A program made the translations under genes and the position numbers. From NCBI GenBank assembly GCA_964242335.1, contig CAXTAY010000016.1, forward strand, positions 5,358 through 69,357: a stretch of 64,000 nt of DNA. Direction: 5' to 3'. Numbering within the stretch: the first letter of the stretch is position 1; each line of letters starts with the position of its first letter. The notes under the pieces are model-generated. The model was not told the DNA's origin and ran no database searches. It saw nothing but the letters and a program-made list of their open reading frames with translations. Below, one piece after another: positions 8,232 through 17,769 of the stretch. This DNA is from Lichenicoccus sp964242335 (lineage in GTDB: Bacteria > Pseudomonadota > Alphaproteobacteria > Acetobacterales > Acetobacteraceae).

Positions 8232-9380
8232 ATGCTGGCCATGAACTACCGCGGTCCATACCGCGTGCGGGCGGACGAGCGGCCCATGCCGACGATGCAG
8301 CACCCTGAGGATGCGATCGTCCGCGTGACCCGATCGTGCATCTGCGGTTCCGACCTGCACCTCTATCACGGCATGGTTCCCGATACCCGCGTCGGGATGA
8401 CCTTCGGCCATGAGTTCTGCGGGATCGTGGAGCAGGTCGGCGACGACGTGCGCAACCTCAAGGTGGGGGATCACGTCCTCGTCCCGTTCAACATCGCCTG
8501 CGGCAAATGCCATTTCTGCCAGCAGGGGCTGTTCGGAAATTGCCACGAGTCCAACGCTCAGGCGACGGCGGTGGGCGGCATCTTCGGGTACTCGCACACC
8601 GCAGGCGGCTACGATGGGGGCCAAGCGCAGTATGTCCGCGTCCCTTACGCCGATGTCGGGCCGACCGTGGTTCCCGACTGGATGGATCCCGATGACGCCG
8701 TGCTCCTGACCGACGTCGTGCCCACCGGGTACCAGGCGGCCGAGATGGGCGGTATCAGGCCCGGCGATACGGTGGTCGTATTCGGCGCCGGTCCGGTCGG
8801 CTTGATGGCGGCCCGGAGCGCGTGGTTGTTCGGGGCTGGGCGGGTCATCGTGATCGACCACGTGGAATATCGGCTGGATTTCGCCCGACAGTTCGGACCG
8901 GCCGAGGTCTACAACTTCAAGGAGCTCGACGATCCGGTCGTTTTCCTGAAAAAGGCAACCGACTCCCTCGGCGCCGACGTATGTATCGATGCGGTCGGTG
9001 GAGATGCAGCCGGCAACGCACTTCACTGGCTGTTCGGCACGAAGCTGAAGCTCGAGGCCGGTAGCGCCATCGCCCTCCATTGGGCGATCAACTCGGTCAA
9101 GAAGGGCGGAATCGTGTCGATCGTCGGCGTCTACGGCCCGACCGGCAACATGGTGCCGATCGGAAACGTCGTGAACAAGGGCATCACGATCCGCGCCAAC
9201 CAGGCCTCGGTGAAACGCCTGCTGCCCAAGCTGATTGAGCATGTGCGCGAGGGGCGGATCGAGCCCAAGAAGCTGATTACCCATCGTGTACCGCTCGAGG
9301 ATGTTGCGGACGCGTACCACATCTTCTCGGCAAAGCTCGACGGCTGCATCAAGCCGGTGCTCCTGCCGAATGGTGCTTGA
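8232..9380 (+). CDS. Zinc-dependent alcohol dehydrogenase (formaldehyde dehydrogenase-like group)
   Basis: This 382-residue medium-chain dehydrogenase resembles the glutathione-independent formaldehyde dehydrogenase/threonine dehydrogenase-like group. The catalytic zinc ligands lie in the CICGSD and GHEFCG segments. A structural zinc lobe has four cysteines (CGKCHFCQQGLFGNC), and the NAD fold has the VVVFGAGPVG loop. The annotated start has TAAGGA nine bases upstream; a longer in-frame version lacks an RBS. The next gene begins 12 bases later and is probably co-transcribed. G+C content is visibly lower than in neighbouring genes, which suggests later acquisition. Substrate unknown. Confidence 0.88.
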   Translation: MLAMNYRGPYRVRADERPMPTMQHPEDAIVRVTRSCICGSDLHLYHGMVPDTRVGMTFGHEFCGIVEQVGDDVRNLKVGDHVLVPFNIACGKCHFCQQGLFGNCHESNAQATAVGGIFGYSHTAGGYDGGQAQYVRVPYADVGPTVVPDWMDPDDAVLLTDVVPTGYQAAEMGGIRPGDTVVVFGAGPVGLMAARSAWLFGAGRVIVIDHVEYRLDFARQFGPAEVYNFKELDDPVVFLKKATDSLGADVCIDAVGGDAAGNALHWLFGTKLKLEAGSAIALHWAINSVKKGGIVSIVGVYGPTGNMVPIGNVVNKGITIRANQASVKRLLPKLIEHVREGRIEPKKLITHRVPLEDVADAYHIFSAKLDGCIKPVLLPNGA

Positions 9381-9392
9381 GGAGAGATCGAC

Positions 9393-9890
9393 GTGATCAA
9401 GGCATCTGTCGACACGTCCTCTGTCCCCGGTTGGGGCATTGACGCGGATCCAGAGAACGACCCGACCTACCCGATGCGACATGTCGAGGAACAGCAAAGC
9501 CGCGGGCTGACCTGGGACCGGCCGGTCCAGCAGCACCCTACCGTCGAGATCCTGCGGTCGATCGAGTATGATCGACTGCCTGCAGTGGTAGGCACCTCCA
9601 CCCCGCCGAGTGGCCTCAGCGGCATGATCCGACGCTATGCCTTTCGGCGGAGCGAATCCGACTGGTGGCACTGGCTGCTGCTGATGGGCGCGGACCGGAT
9701 CAACATGGTGGAAGGGGTCCTAGAGGACTTGGCGGGTGGCAGGGTGCCGAATATTGCTGCCGAGATGGGTGTTCGCGCCGAGTGGCAGCACAACAAGAGA
9801 GGGCTGGCGGTGAAGGCCGCAGTGGGCCTGGCGACCTCGACCGTCCTGCTTACCACGCTCCGCGGCCGACGCGCCCGAAAGGTTCCGTGA
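9393..9890 (+). CDS. Conserved hypothetical protein with C-terminal membrane segment
   Basis: This 165-residue protein starts with GTG and has GAGGAGAG upstream. It is not a family I can name. The middle contains Trp-rich text (SDWWHWLLLMGADRIN). Near the C-terminus is one hydrophobic stretch (VGLATSTVLLTTL) followed by a basic end (RGRRARK), so it may be anchored with its bulk on one side of the membrane. It lies 12 bases after the zinc alcohol dehydrogenase, which suggests a partner role for that enzyme. This is inferred from position only. Confidence 0.6.
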   Translation: MIKASVDTSSVPGWGIDADPENDPTYPMRHVEEQQSRGLTWDRPVQQHPTVEILRSIEYDRLPAVVGTSTPPSGLSGMIRRYAFRRSESDWWHWLLLMGADRINMVEGVLEDLAGGRVPNIAAEMGVRAEWQHNKRGLAVKAAVGLATSTVLLTTLRGRRARKVP

Positions 9891-9989
9891 CCAGGATCGG
9901 CTCGTCCTCTTCAGACCCTGACCGATCCGGATTGAATTCGATCCACCAGATGCCGGGGCCAAACACCTGGAGCTCGGCGGCAGTCCCCG

Positions 9990-10637
9990 TCAGGTGCGAT
10001 TATCGTCGAGCAGCAGGCTAGTGGTGGTCGACAGCGCCGGCTGCACCGGGAAGGTCTGCAGCGGCGGCGCCTGCAGACGGGCGACGCTGCCGCTGCTCGA
10101 GGCCGCGTCCTGCACCGCCGCGGCGGTCGACGGCGCCACGGTCGCCGGGGTGCGGATCAGCGTCTCCGCCGCGTCCTCGTATTGTTCCGGCGTCGTCGAG
10201 CTGTTCAGGGTGCGGATCTGCTCGGTGAGGTAGCCGTCGACGCCGATATAGTCCTTGAACGCCTGCCGGATGTCAGGCTGCGCCGGGTCGAGGATGATCG
10301 ACTCGCACAGCGCGATCTGCTGCAGGTCGATCCCCCTGATCTGGTCCGTCACCGCCTGGGCTGTGGACCCCATCGACAACCCGCCGAGCTGCGGCTTGAC
10401 CACGGAGTCGACGGGCAGCGTGACCCCGGTCAGGGTCAGCGTGTGGTTGTCCGGATCGTAGATCCGCCGGCACACCATGTGCACTTTCTGCATCCCGCCG
10501 CCCGGCTCGGCGACCTCCACGTAGCCGCGCATCAGCACGTCGGCATCGCAGCCGGAAAGCAGCAGCACCAGAGGCAGCAGCGAGGAGGGCAGCAGCAACG
10601 GGGGCAGCAGGATTGGGGAAAGCAGCAACCGCTTCAC
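9990..10637 (-). CDS. Hypothetical lipoprotein
   Basis: This 215-residue protein has a lipoprotein signal: a basic start, a long Leu/Pro-rich hydrophobic stretch and a LLSGC lipobox, so mature Cys is expected near residue 29. GTG at 10637 has GGAG upstream, whereas a longer frame start at 10697 does not. The rest has no motif I recognise: a globular middle (two further cysteines, in VCRR and ALCES) and a low-complexity Ala/Ser/Thr/Pro tail. It lies 69 bases downstream of mutY on the same strand. Likely an inner- or outer-membrane anchored periplasmic protein of unknown role. Confidence 0.6.
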   Translation of the reverse strand: MKRLLLSPILLPPLLLPSSLLPLVLLLSGCDADVLMRGYVEVAEPGGGMQKVHMVCRRIYDPDNHTLTLTGVTLPVDSVVKPQLGGLSMGSTAQAVTDQIRGIDLQQIALCESIILDPAQPDIRQAFKDYIGVDGYLTEQIRTLNSSTTPEQYEDAAETLIRTPATVAPSTAAAVQDAASSSGSVARLQAPPLQTFPVQPALSTTTSLLLDDNRT

Positions 10638-10706
10638 GGGCGCGTCTCCAGAAACCGGAACATCGGCCGCAGCATAGCTGTCCCAACCCGTCGGCAAGCG
10701 GAATCG

Positions 10707-11786
10707 TTACGCGGCGGACAGTGCCAGGCACTTGCGCATCAACGAGGGCAGCGCCTCGTCCGCCAGCGCGTCGGGCGCGCGCAGGAAGCCCTGCTCGAGC
10801 AGCGGCGCCGGCACGCGCACGACCGACCCGGCATAGACGTCGAGCGTCAGGGCGAAGTGGGTGAACACGTGCAGCACCGACCCCAGGCGGCGCCAGGCGG
10901 TGTCCGTCGGGGCCTCGGCGAGCGCCTCCGTCTCCGGCCAGGGCTGCGTGCGCCACGCGGTGCCCGGCGCCTCGGTCATGCCGCCGAGCAGGCCGGAGGC
11001 AGGACGCCGTCGCAGCAGCACGCGGCCGTCGCGGTCCGAGAGCAGGAACAGCGCGCCGAAACGCTGCGGACGAACCGGCTTGGCGTCGCGCGCCGGCAGC
11101 GTCGCGGCCAGGCCCAGGGCGCGCGCGGCGCAGGGCCGCATCCAGGGGCAGAGCGCGCAGGCCGGGCGCCGCGTGCAGATCGTCGCGCCCAGATCGAACA
11201 GCGCCTGCGCGAAGTCCGACGCACGCGCCTGCGCCGCCGGCTCGCGGTTCAGCGTCGCCGCGACGGCGGCGATCCGCCGCCTTGCTCCCGGCAGCGGTGC
11301 GGTGATGGCGAACAGGCGGGCGGTCACGCGCTCGACGTTGCCGTCCACCGGCACCAGCGGCCGGCCGAAGGCGATGGCGGCGATGGCGGCGGCCGTATAG
11401 GCGCCGACCCCGCGCAGGCGTCGCAGCCCGTCTGCGTCGTCCGGAAAGCCGCCGCGTGCCGCGACCTGCCTGGCGCAGGCGTGCAGGTTGCGCGCCCGGG
11501 CGTAGTAGCCGAGCCCGGCCCAGGCGCGCAGCACCTGCTGCTCCGGCGCCGACGCCAGCTCCTGCACGGTGGGGAACGCTTCGAGGAAGCGGCGGTAATA
11601 CGGCATCACCGTGGTGACGCTGGTCTGCTGCAGCATGATCTCGCTGAGCCAGACGTGATACGGATCGGCGGTCTCGCCGGGACCCGCACGCCAGGGCAGC
11701 ACCCGGCGATGGCGGTCGTACCAGCCGAGCAGCGCGGCGGCGGGTGGAGGATCGGCAGGATGGGACGGGGCAGCCACGGGAGGCAT
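10707..11786 (-). CDS. mutY: A/G-specific adenine DNA glycosylase
   Basis: MutY removes adenine mispaired with 8-oxoguanine or guanine. The 359-residue protein shows the catalytic Glu in SEIMLQQT, the helix-hairpin-helix plus catalytic Asp in LRGVGAYTAAAI...VDGNVERV, and four cysteines for the [4Fe-4S] cluster (CTRRPACALCPWMRPC). It ends with a NUDIX-like 8-oxoG recognition domain. The cysteine spacing is C-x5-C-x2-C-x5-C, one residue shorter in the first gap than the C-x6 of E. coli. The start codon lies only 2 bases from the divergent DUF721 start, so a slightly internal GTG is possible. Confidence 0.93.
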   Translation of the reverse strand: MPPVAAPSHPADPPPAAALLGWYDRHRRVLPWRAGPGETADPYHVWLSEIMLQQTSVTTVMPYYRRFLEAFPTVQELASAPEQQVLRAWAGLGYYARARNLHACARQVAARGGFPDDADGLRRLRGVGAYTAAAIAAIAFGRPLVPVDGNVERVTARLFAITAPLPGARRRIAAVAATLNREPAAQARASDFAQALFDLGATICTRRPACALCPWMRPCAARALGLAATLPARDAKPVRPQRFGALFLLSDRDGRVLLRRRPASGLLGGMTEAPGTAWRTQPWPETEALAEAPTDTAWRRLGSVLHVFTHFALTLDVYAGSVVRVPAPLLEQGFLRAPDALADEALPSLMRKCLALSAA

Positions 11787-11788
11787 CC

Positions 11789-12376
11789 ATGACCAAGGAT
11801 GGACGCCACGTCTACGGGCCGCGCACGCTGTCGAGCCTGCTGCCGGCGATCACCCGGCCGGCCCTGCGCAGCCGCAACGCCGCCGCGGCACAGCTGATCG
11901 CGGACTGGGAGACGGTGGTCGGGCCCGCGCTGGCCGGCGTCACCCTGCCGCGTCGGCTCTCGGCCGGCACGCTGACGCTGGCCTGCGCCGGTCCGATGGC
12001 GCTGGAGCTGCAGCACCAGTCGCAGCTGCTGATCGGCCGCATCAACGGCCATTACGGCCGCCTGCTGGTCGACCGCCTGCGCTTCGTGCAGGACGAGACC
12101 GCTGCGGTGCGGACGCCGCCGCCGGTGCCGCGGGCGGCGCCGCTGCCGGTCGAGATCCCCGACATGCCGGAGGGTCCGCTGCGCGACGCGCTGGCGGCAC
12201 TCGGCGGACAGATCGCCCGGCGACGACAGGCGACCTCGCCCGACGGCCCGCCGGACCGAGCCCGAAGGCCGAGGACGCCGCCTCCGCAGGCTGTCGGCGA
12301 GCGGGAGAGAGACGCGAACTCCGAGCCCGGCGTAGCGGGTGCCGCACCCTTGCCTTGCGGCGAGGCGAACGGCTAA
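11789..12376 (+). CDS. DUF721 (DciA-like) protein
   Basis: This 195-residue protein has a DUF721 domain in the first ~100 residues (LIADWETVVGPALAGVTLP, then LELQHQSQLLIGRIN). DciA, a member of this group, helps load the replicative helicase DnaB in many bacteria; whether this copy does so is inference. The second half is Pro/Arg-rich and probably disordered. The start has a strong GGGAGG seven bases upstream, placed inside the divergent mutY coding sequence. The neighbours mutY, dsbA-like and smc form a gene order common in alphaproteobacteria. Confidence 0.8.
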   Translation: MTKDGRHVYGPRTLSSLLPAITRPALRSRNAAAAQLIADWETVVGPALAGVTLPRRLSAGTLTLACAGPMALELQHQSQLLIGRINGHYGRLLVDRLRFVQDETAAVRTPPPVPRAAPLPVEIPDMPEGPLRDALAALGGQIARRRQATSPDGPPDRARRPRTPPPQAVGERERDANSEPGVAGAAPLPCGEANG

Positions 12377-12403
12377 ATGCCGCGCCCATCGGGAGCCCAC
12401 CGC

Positions 12404-13036
12404 ATGCCGACCACCCTTCGCCGCCGTTCCCTGCTCGGTGCGATCATGGCCGTCGGCGCCGCCCCGGCACTGGCCCAGGCGCCGACCCAGGCACCGGTCC
12501 AGTCGGCGGATCCGCGCCTGGGCGATCGCATCCTCGGGCATGCCGAGGCCAAGCTCGTCGTGCAGGAGTGGTTCTCGCTGACCTGCACCCACTGCGCCCG
12601 CTTCGCGCAGGAAGTGTTTCCGGAGGTGCAGGCGAAGCTGATCGATACCGGCCGCATCCGCTACCTGTTCAAGGACTTCCCGCTCGATCAGCTGGCACTC
12701 GCCGCCGCGATGGTGGCGCGCAGCCTGCCGCCTGAGCGCTACGAGCCGTTCGTGCTGGCGCTGCTGTCGAGCCAGGACCGCTGGGCGTTCGCGCGCGACG
12801 TCGATCCGCAGGCGCAGCTGCAGCAGATGGCGGCGCTCGCCGGCATGCCGAAGCCGCGCTTCGACGCCGCGATCAACGATGACGGCCTGCGCCGCGGCAT
12901 CCTGGCCGAGCAGGATCGCGCGCAGAGCACGCTCAAGATCGACAGCACGCCGACCTTCGTGTTCGGCAGCGCCACCCGTTCCGGCGAGATCGATTATGCC
13001 ACCTTCCTCAAGCAGGTCACCGCGGCCGGCGCCTGA
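12404..13036 (+). CDS. DsbA-family periplasmic thiol oxidoreductase
   Basis: This 210-residue protein has an Arg-rich signal peptide (LRRRSLLGA, cleavage near ALA-QA), a thioredoxin fold with active-site CTHC (residues 61-64) and a cis-Pro loop (STPTF). It belongs to the DsbA/DsbG-like 'thioredoxin domain' group that often precedes smc in this lineage, and should form or shuffle disulfides in periplasmic proteins. ATG at 12404 has CGGGAG nine bases upstream; an upstream in-frame ATG at 12377 directly abuts the previous stop but lacks an RBS. Confidence 0.85.
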   Translation: MPTTLRRRSLLGAIMAVGAAPALAQAPTQAPVQSADPRLGDRILGHAEAKLVVQEWFSLTCTHCARFAQEVFPEVQAKLIDTGRIRYLFKDFPLDQLALAAAMVARSLPPERYEPFVLALLSSQDRWAFARDVDPQAQLQQMAALAGMPKPRFDAAINDDGLRRGILAEQDRAQSTLKIDSTPTFVFGSATRSGEIDYATFLKQVTAAGA

Positions 13037-13069
13037 ACCGCCGCCTGAACCCATAGCTTCCGGCCGCGT

Positions 13070-16000
13070 GTGAGCGCCCGTTTCGTCCGGCTGCGCATCG
13101 CCGGCTTCAAGAGCTTCGCCGACGCGGCCAGCGTCGAGATCCTGCCGGGGCTGACCGGGATCGTCGGACCGAACGGCTGCGGCAAGTCCAACGTGGTGGA
13201 GGCGCTGCGCTGGGCGATGGGCGAGAGCTCGGCGCGCTCGCTGCGCGGCGGCGAGATGGACGACCTGATCTTCGCCGGCACCGCCGCGCGTCCGGCGCAC
13301 CATCTCGCCGAGGTCACCCTGACGCTGGAGGACGCGGGCCTCGCCCCTGCCCCGCACGATCGGCTGCCCGACCGGCCGGAGCTGGAGATCACCCGGCGGA
13401 TCGAGCGTGGCGCCGGCAGCTCCTACCGGATCAACGGCCGCGAGGCCCGCGCGCGCGACGTGCAGACCCTGTTCGCCGACCTAGCCAGCGGTGCCCGCTC
13501 CTCTGCAATGGTCAGCCAGGGCCGCGTCGCCGCCATCGTCGCCGCCCGTCCGGAGGAACGCCGGTCGATCCTGGAGGAGGCCGCCGGCATCACCGGCCTG
13601 CATGCGAGGCGGCACGAGGCCGAGCTCAAGCTGCGCGCCGCCGAGGCCAATCTCGCGCGTGCCGAGGATCTGCGCCTGCAGCTGCAGGCGCGGCTGACCG
13701 AACTCGAGGCGCAGTCGCGTCAGGCGAGCCAGTACCGCACCGTCGCCGCCGGCCTGCGCGACGCCGAGGCGGCGCTGCTGGCGCTGCTGCACGCCCGGGC
13801 ACGGCTCGCCGCCCGCCAGACGCGCGCCGCCGCGGACGCGGCCGGGACCGCCCTGCATGACGCCGAACAGCGCGCCGTGGCGGCCGAGGCGACGGAGCAG
13901 CTGGCGCAGGCGTCGCTGCCGCTGTCGCGCGACGCGGAGGCCGCCGCGCGCAGCGTCCTCGACCGGCTGAAGCTCGCCGCGGAGACGCTGGCGCAGGAGG
14001 AGGGCCGCATCGAGGCCGAGGCGGTGGCGGCGGAGGCACGTGCCCGTCAGAGCGACGGAGACGCGGCCGCGGCGGCCGGCCGGCTGGGCGACGCCGAGGC
14101 GACGCTGGCGCGGCTGGAGTTCGACCACGTCGCGATGCGGTCGCGCCAGGCCGCCATGCCGTCGCTGCTGCGGCAGGCCGGGGAGGCGCTGCGGCAGGCG
14201 GAGGCAGGCCTCGCGGGCGCCGACGCCGCGCTGTCGCGGGCGACCGCGCAGGAGGCGGCCGACCGGAACCGTGCGGCGCAGCAGGAGCGCGACCGCGAGG
14301 CCGCCCTGCGGCAGCTGGAACGCCTCGACAGGCAGCTGGACGCGTCGCGGGCGGAGCATCAGGCCACGCTGCTCGAACTGCCCGACGAGGAGGCCCTCCG
14401 CCGCCTGCAGCAGGCCGGCGAAGCGGCGGCGTCCCGGCTCGAGGCCGCGCGGGGCGCTGCCGAACAGGCAGGCGAGACGCGGATCCAGATCGCGCGCGAG
14501 GCGGACGCCGCACGTGCCGCCGCACTCGAAGCCAGGCGCGTCCTGGAGGCGGCACGCCGGCTGGCGGCGGAGACGAGCCAGCGCGTCGATCGGCTGGCGG
14601 CGGAGTTCCATGCGGTCGAGGCGCGTGCGCTGGAGGCCGAGCGGGTCCTGATCCCGGAGGCCGCACGCCAGCAGGCCGCGGACCGGACGGCACGCGGGCG
14701 GGCCGGGCTCGAGGCTGCGCGGCGCGAGCTGGAAGCCGCCGAAGACCGTCGCGCCGCGGCCCAGCAGGCGCACGCCGCGGCCGGTCAGCAATGCGCCGAC
14801 GCCGAGCGGCGGCAGCGGCAGGGCGAGGCGGCGAGGCAGGCCGCCGGCAGTGCCGCGTCGCGCGCCGGCGACGAACACGAACAGCTGGTGCGGGATGCAG
14901 CGGCGGCCGAGGCGTCCCTGGTTCCCGTCGAGATCCTGCTGGCGGCGCGCGCATCGCTCGAGGCCGCGATACGGGAGCTGGACGAGGCCCGGCAGGCGCT
15001 GGCCGACATCGAGACGATGCTTGGCGAGGCGGAACGCGCCGCCGCCGCTCAGGGCCGGACGCTGGCCACGGCACTTGCGGAGCAGGCGCGGATCGAGGCG
15101 GAGGCGGACGGCCTGTCGCGCGCGATCGCCGCCGAGGCGGTCGCCGCCGGAGGTGACCGCTGGCCGTCCCTCGCCGAGACGCTGCCGGTCCCCGCCGGGC
15201 TGGAGCTGGCGCTCGCCGCGGTTCTGGGCGAAGGCCTGGATGCGGCACTCGACGAGGCAGCACCACGGCACTGGCGCGATCTGCCGGCACTGCCCGATCC
15301 CGCCCTGCCGGCCGGTGCCGTCGCGCTCTCGAGCCTGATCGACGCGCCGGACCCGCTGCGCCGCATCCTCCGCCGCGCCGGCTTGGTGGAGGCGGCGGCG
15401 GACGGGCGCGTCATGCAGCCGGAGCTGGCGCCGGGACAGTGCCTGGTCGCCCGGTCGGGAGAGCTATGGCGGTGGGACGGGTTCCGCCTGCAGGCCGGCT
15501 CGCCGATCGAGGGGACGGTCCGGCGCGGCGCCACCGCGCTCGAGCTGCGTCGCCGGCTGCGCCAGGCACGCGCCCGGCTCGAGCCGGCAGTTGCCGAAGC
15601 GGCGACGATGCGCCGCGAGGCGGAGGCCGGCGCCGAGGCATGGGCGGCATTGGCGGCTCGTGCGCAGCAGGCGCGCGCGCGGCGCGAGGCGGCGGAACGC
15701 GCGCTGGCCGAGATGAGGGACGGGTTCTCGACGCTGGATGCGCGTGCGACGGCAGCGCGCGTCCGACTGGATGCGATCATCCCGCAGCGTGAGCGCGCCG
15801 CACAGGGGCGGGCACTGGCGCTGCGGGCCGTCGCCGAAGCCGACGCGGAGAACGCGGGCCTGCCCGACCTCGCGGCGCTCGGGCAACGCCTGGAGCGTTT
15901 CGGTTCGCAGGAGGCCGAGGCTCTCGAGGTCGAGGCGACGGCACGGCGGGCACGACAGCAGGCGGAAGCCGAGCTGGAAGCCGCGCGGCGCGACGAAGCC

Positions 16001-17629
16001 GACATCGTGGGCCGCCACGTGGAGGCGCAGACAAGGCTCGAGGCGATGCGGCCGCAGCGCACGCGGCTGGAGCAGGAGCTGGAGGTGGCACGCGCCGACG
16101 CGCGCGTCGCCGCCGCGGCACTCGAGGCGGCCGCCCCTGCCGAACGGGCGGCCGGGATGCTGCGGCACGCCCTCGCCCGCGCCGACGAGGCGGCGTCGCA
16201 GGAGGCTGCGGCACGGCTGGCGAGGGCCGAGGCGGAGCGGCAACGCGACGAGGCGCAGGCGGCGCACACCGAGGCCGCCTCCCGGCGCGCCTGGCAGCGT
16301 AGCCGCATCGACGCCCTGTCGCCGCGCCTCGACGCCCTGGCCGAGGAGCGAGAGGAGGCCGCCACCCTGCTGGATCGGCTGCTGGCCGGGATGCCGGCGA
16401 GCGCGGCTGCCGCCGACGCGGCGGCAGCGAGCGGGCATGCGCAAGCGGCGTTCACCGTCGCGCGCGCGCAGGAGGCTGAGCGTCGCGACGCCCGCGCGCG
16501 CATCGCTGCCGAGGCCGAGGCGCTCGAAGCGGACCGGAACGGCCTCGAGGCGGCGCGCCTCGACTGGACGCGACGCGAGGCCGCCACACGCGAGGATCAC
16601 GCGGCTGCGGTAGCCCGCGCCGCCACCGATGCGTCGGCGCGCGACGTCCTGGCCGGGAGGGTCACGCAGTTCGGGCAGCGGCGCCAGGCGCACCGAGTGG
16701 CGCTGACGCAGGCCGAGCAGGCGCACGCACGGGCGCAGGCCGCGCTGCACGCCGAGGCGCAGGCACTCGCCGAGGCGCAGGCGGCGCGCCGGCAGGCGGA
16801 GATAGCCCTGTCGCAGGCGCGCGAGGCGACGCTGCGGCAGCAGGGTCGCGTCGAGCAGGCCGACGCGATCCTGGCAGGGCTGCTGGCGGAGACGCCGAAC
16901 CCGCCGACGAAGGTGCCGGGCGACCTGTCCGACGCCGCCGAGGGCGGCCTCCGGCGTCGGATCGCCGATCTCGCCCGCGCGCGCGAGGAGATCGGCCCGG
17001 TCAACCTGCGTGCCGACATCGAGAGCGCCGAAGTACGGGCGGGCGCGGCGGCGATCGCCGACGAGCGGACGGAACTGGAGGCCGCCATCGCCCTGCTGCA
17101 CGGCTCGATCGGCCAGGCCAACCGCGACGGTCGCAGCCGCCTGCTGGAAGTGCTCGAGGCGGTGGATCGCCAGTTCCGCGCCCTGTTCGCGCGCCTGTTC
17201 GGCGGCGGTCGCGCCCAGCTCGGCCTGGTCGGCGACGACGATCCGCTGCTGGCCGGGCTGGAGATCTACGCGCAGCCGCCGGGCAAGAAGCTCGCCACCC
17301 TGTCGCTGCTGTCCGGCGGCGAGCAGGCGCTGACCGCGCTCTGCCTGATCTTCGCCGTGTTCCGCTGCAACCCGGCACCGGTCTGCGTGCTCGACGAGGT
17401 CGATGCGCCGCTCGACGACGCCAACATCGGCCGCTTCTGCGCCCTGCTCGCCGACATGGTCGCGCAGGCGGAGACGCGTTTCCTGGTGGTGACGCACCAT
17501 CAGCTGACGATGGCCCACATGGACCGGCTCTACGGCGTCACCATGCAGGAGCGCGGCGTCAGCCGGCTGCTCTCGGTCGATCTGGCCGCGGCCTCGGATC
17601 TGGCGACCCCGAAGCGCAGGCAGGCCTGA
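13070..17629 (+). CDS. smc: Chromosome segregation ATPase SMC (unusually long)
   Basis: SMC proteins form the ATP-driven ring that compacts and segregates the chromosome. Walker A GPNGCGKSN is at residues 33-41; the signature LSGGEQALTAL is near residue 1414 and Walker B CVLDEVDAPLDD near 1440. Between them are two Ala/Arg/Glu-rich coiled-coil arms around a hinge-like region at roughly 690-830. At 1519 residues it is about 300 longer than the common 1150-1200, the excess lying in the arms. Composition is extreme (long runs of Ala, Arg, Glu, Gln, Asp; scarce Lys). The GTG start follows a weak RBS and is chosen because it gives the canonical N-terminus (FKSFADA). Confidence 0.95.
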   Translation: MSARFVRLRIAGFKSFADAASVEILPGLTGIVGPNGCGKSNVVEALRWAMGESSARSLRGGEMDDLIFAGTAARPAHHLAEVTLTLEDAGLAPAPHDRLPDRPELEITRRIERGAGSSYRINGREARARDVQTLFADLASGARSSAMVSQGRVAAIVAARPEERRSILEEAAGITGLHARRHEAELKLRAAEANLARAEDLRLQLQARLTELEAQSRQASQYRTVAAGLRDAEAALLALLHARARLAARQTRAAADAAGTALHDAEQRAVAAEATEQLAQASLPLSRDAEAAARSVLDRLKLAAETLAQEEGRIEAEAVAAEARARQSDGDAAAAAGRLGDAEATLARLEFDHVAMRSRQAAMPSLLRQAGEALRQAEAGLAGADAALSRATAQEAADRNRAAQQERDREAALRQLERLDRQLDASRAEHQATLLELPDEEALRRLQQAGEAAASRLEAARGAAEQAGETRIQIAREADAARAAALEARRVLEAARRLAAETSQRVDRLAAEFHAVEARALEAERVLIPEAARQQAADRTARGRAGLEAARRELEAAEDRRAAAQQAHAAAGQQCADAERRQRQGEAARQAAGSAASRAGDEHEQLVRDAAAAEASLVPVEILLAARASLEAAIRELDEARQALADIETMLGEAERAAAAQGRTLATALAEQARIEAEADGLSRAIAAEAVAAGGDRWPSLAETLPVPAGLELALAAVLGEGLDAALDEAAPRHWRDLPALPDPALPAGAVALSSLIDAPDPLRRILRRAGLVEAAADGRVMQPELAPGQCLVARSGELWRWDGFRLQAGSPIEGTVRRGATALELRRRLRQARARLEPAVAEAATMRREAEAGAEAWAALAARAQQARARREAAERALAEMRDGFSTLDARATAARVRLDAIIPQRERAAQGRALALRAVAEADAENAGLPDLAALGQRLERFGSQEAEALEVEATARRARQQAEAELEAARRDEADIVGRHVEAQTRLEAMRPQRTRLEQELEVARADARVAAAALEAAAPAERAAGMLRHALARADEAASQEAAARLARAEAERQRDEAQAAHTEAASRRAWQRSRIDALSPRLDALAEEREEAATLLDRLLAGMPASAAAADAAAASGHAQAAFTVARAQEAERRDARARIAAEAEALEADRNGLEAARLDWTRREAATREDHAAAVARAATDASARDVLAGRVTQFGQRRQAHRVALTQAEQAHARAQAALHAEAQALAEAQAARRQAEIALSQAREATLRQQGRVEQADAILAGLLAETPNPPTKVPGDLSDAAEGGLRRRIADLARAREEIGPVNLRADIESAEVRAGAAAIADERTELEAAIALLHGSIGQANRDGRSRLLEVLEAVDRQFRALFARLFGGGRAQLGLVGDDDPLLAGLEIYAQPPGKKLATLSLLSGGEQALTALCLIFAVFRCNPAPVCVLDEVDAPLDDANIGRFCALLADMVAQAETRFLVVTHHQLTMAHMDRLYGVTMQERGVSRLLSVDLAAASDLATPKRRQA

Positions 17630-17769
17630 GCGCCGGCCCGACGCCTCGCCGTCGGCCTCGATTAACACGACGGCAAGTTTTGCGCCTCATGATGCATGGG
17701 CGATGTGGCTCGACCAGCGCTGCCAGCCCTCGGCAGCCGTCGGATCGCCATGCATGACGGAGCCTGTGC

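Noticed and set aside
15464..17668. Open frame of over 700 codons antisense to smc
   Set aside because: Composition artefact of the Ala/Glu/Arg-rich smc arms; the plus strand encodes the full ATPase.
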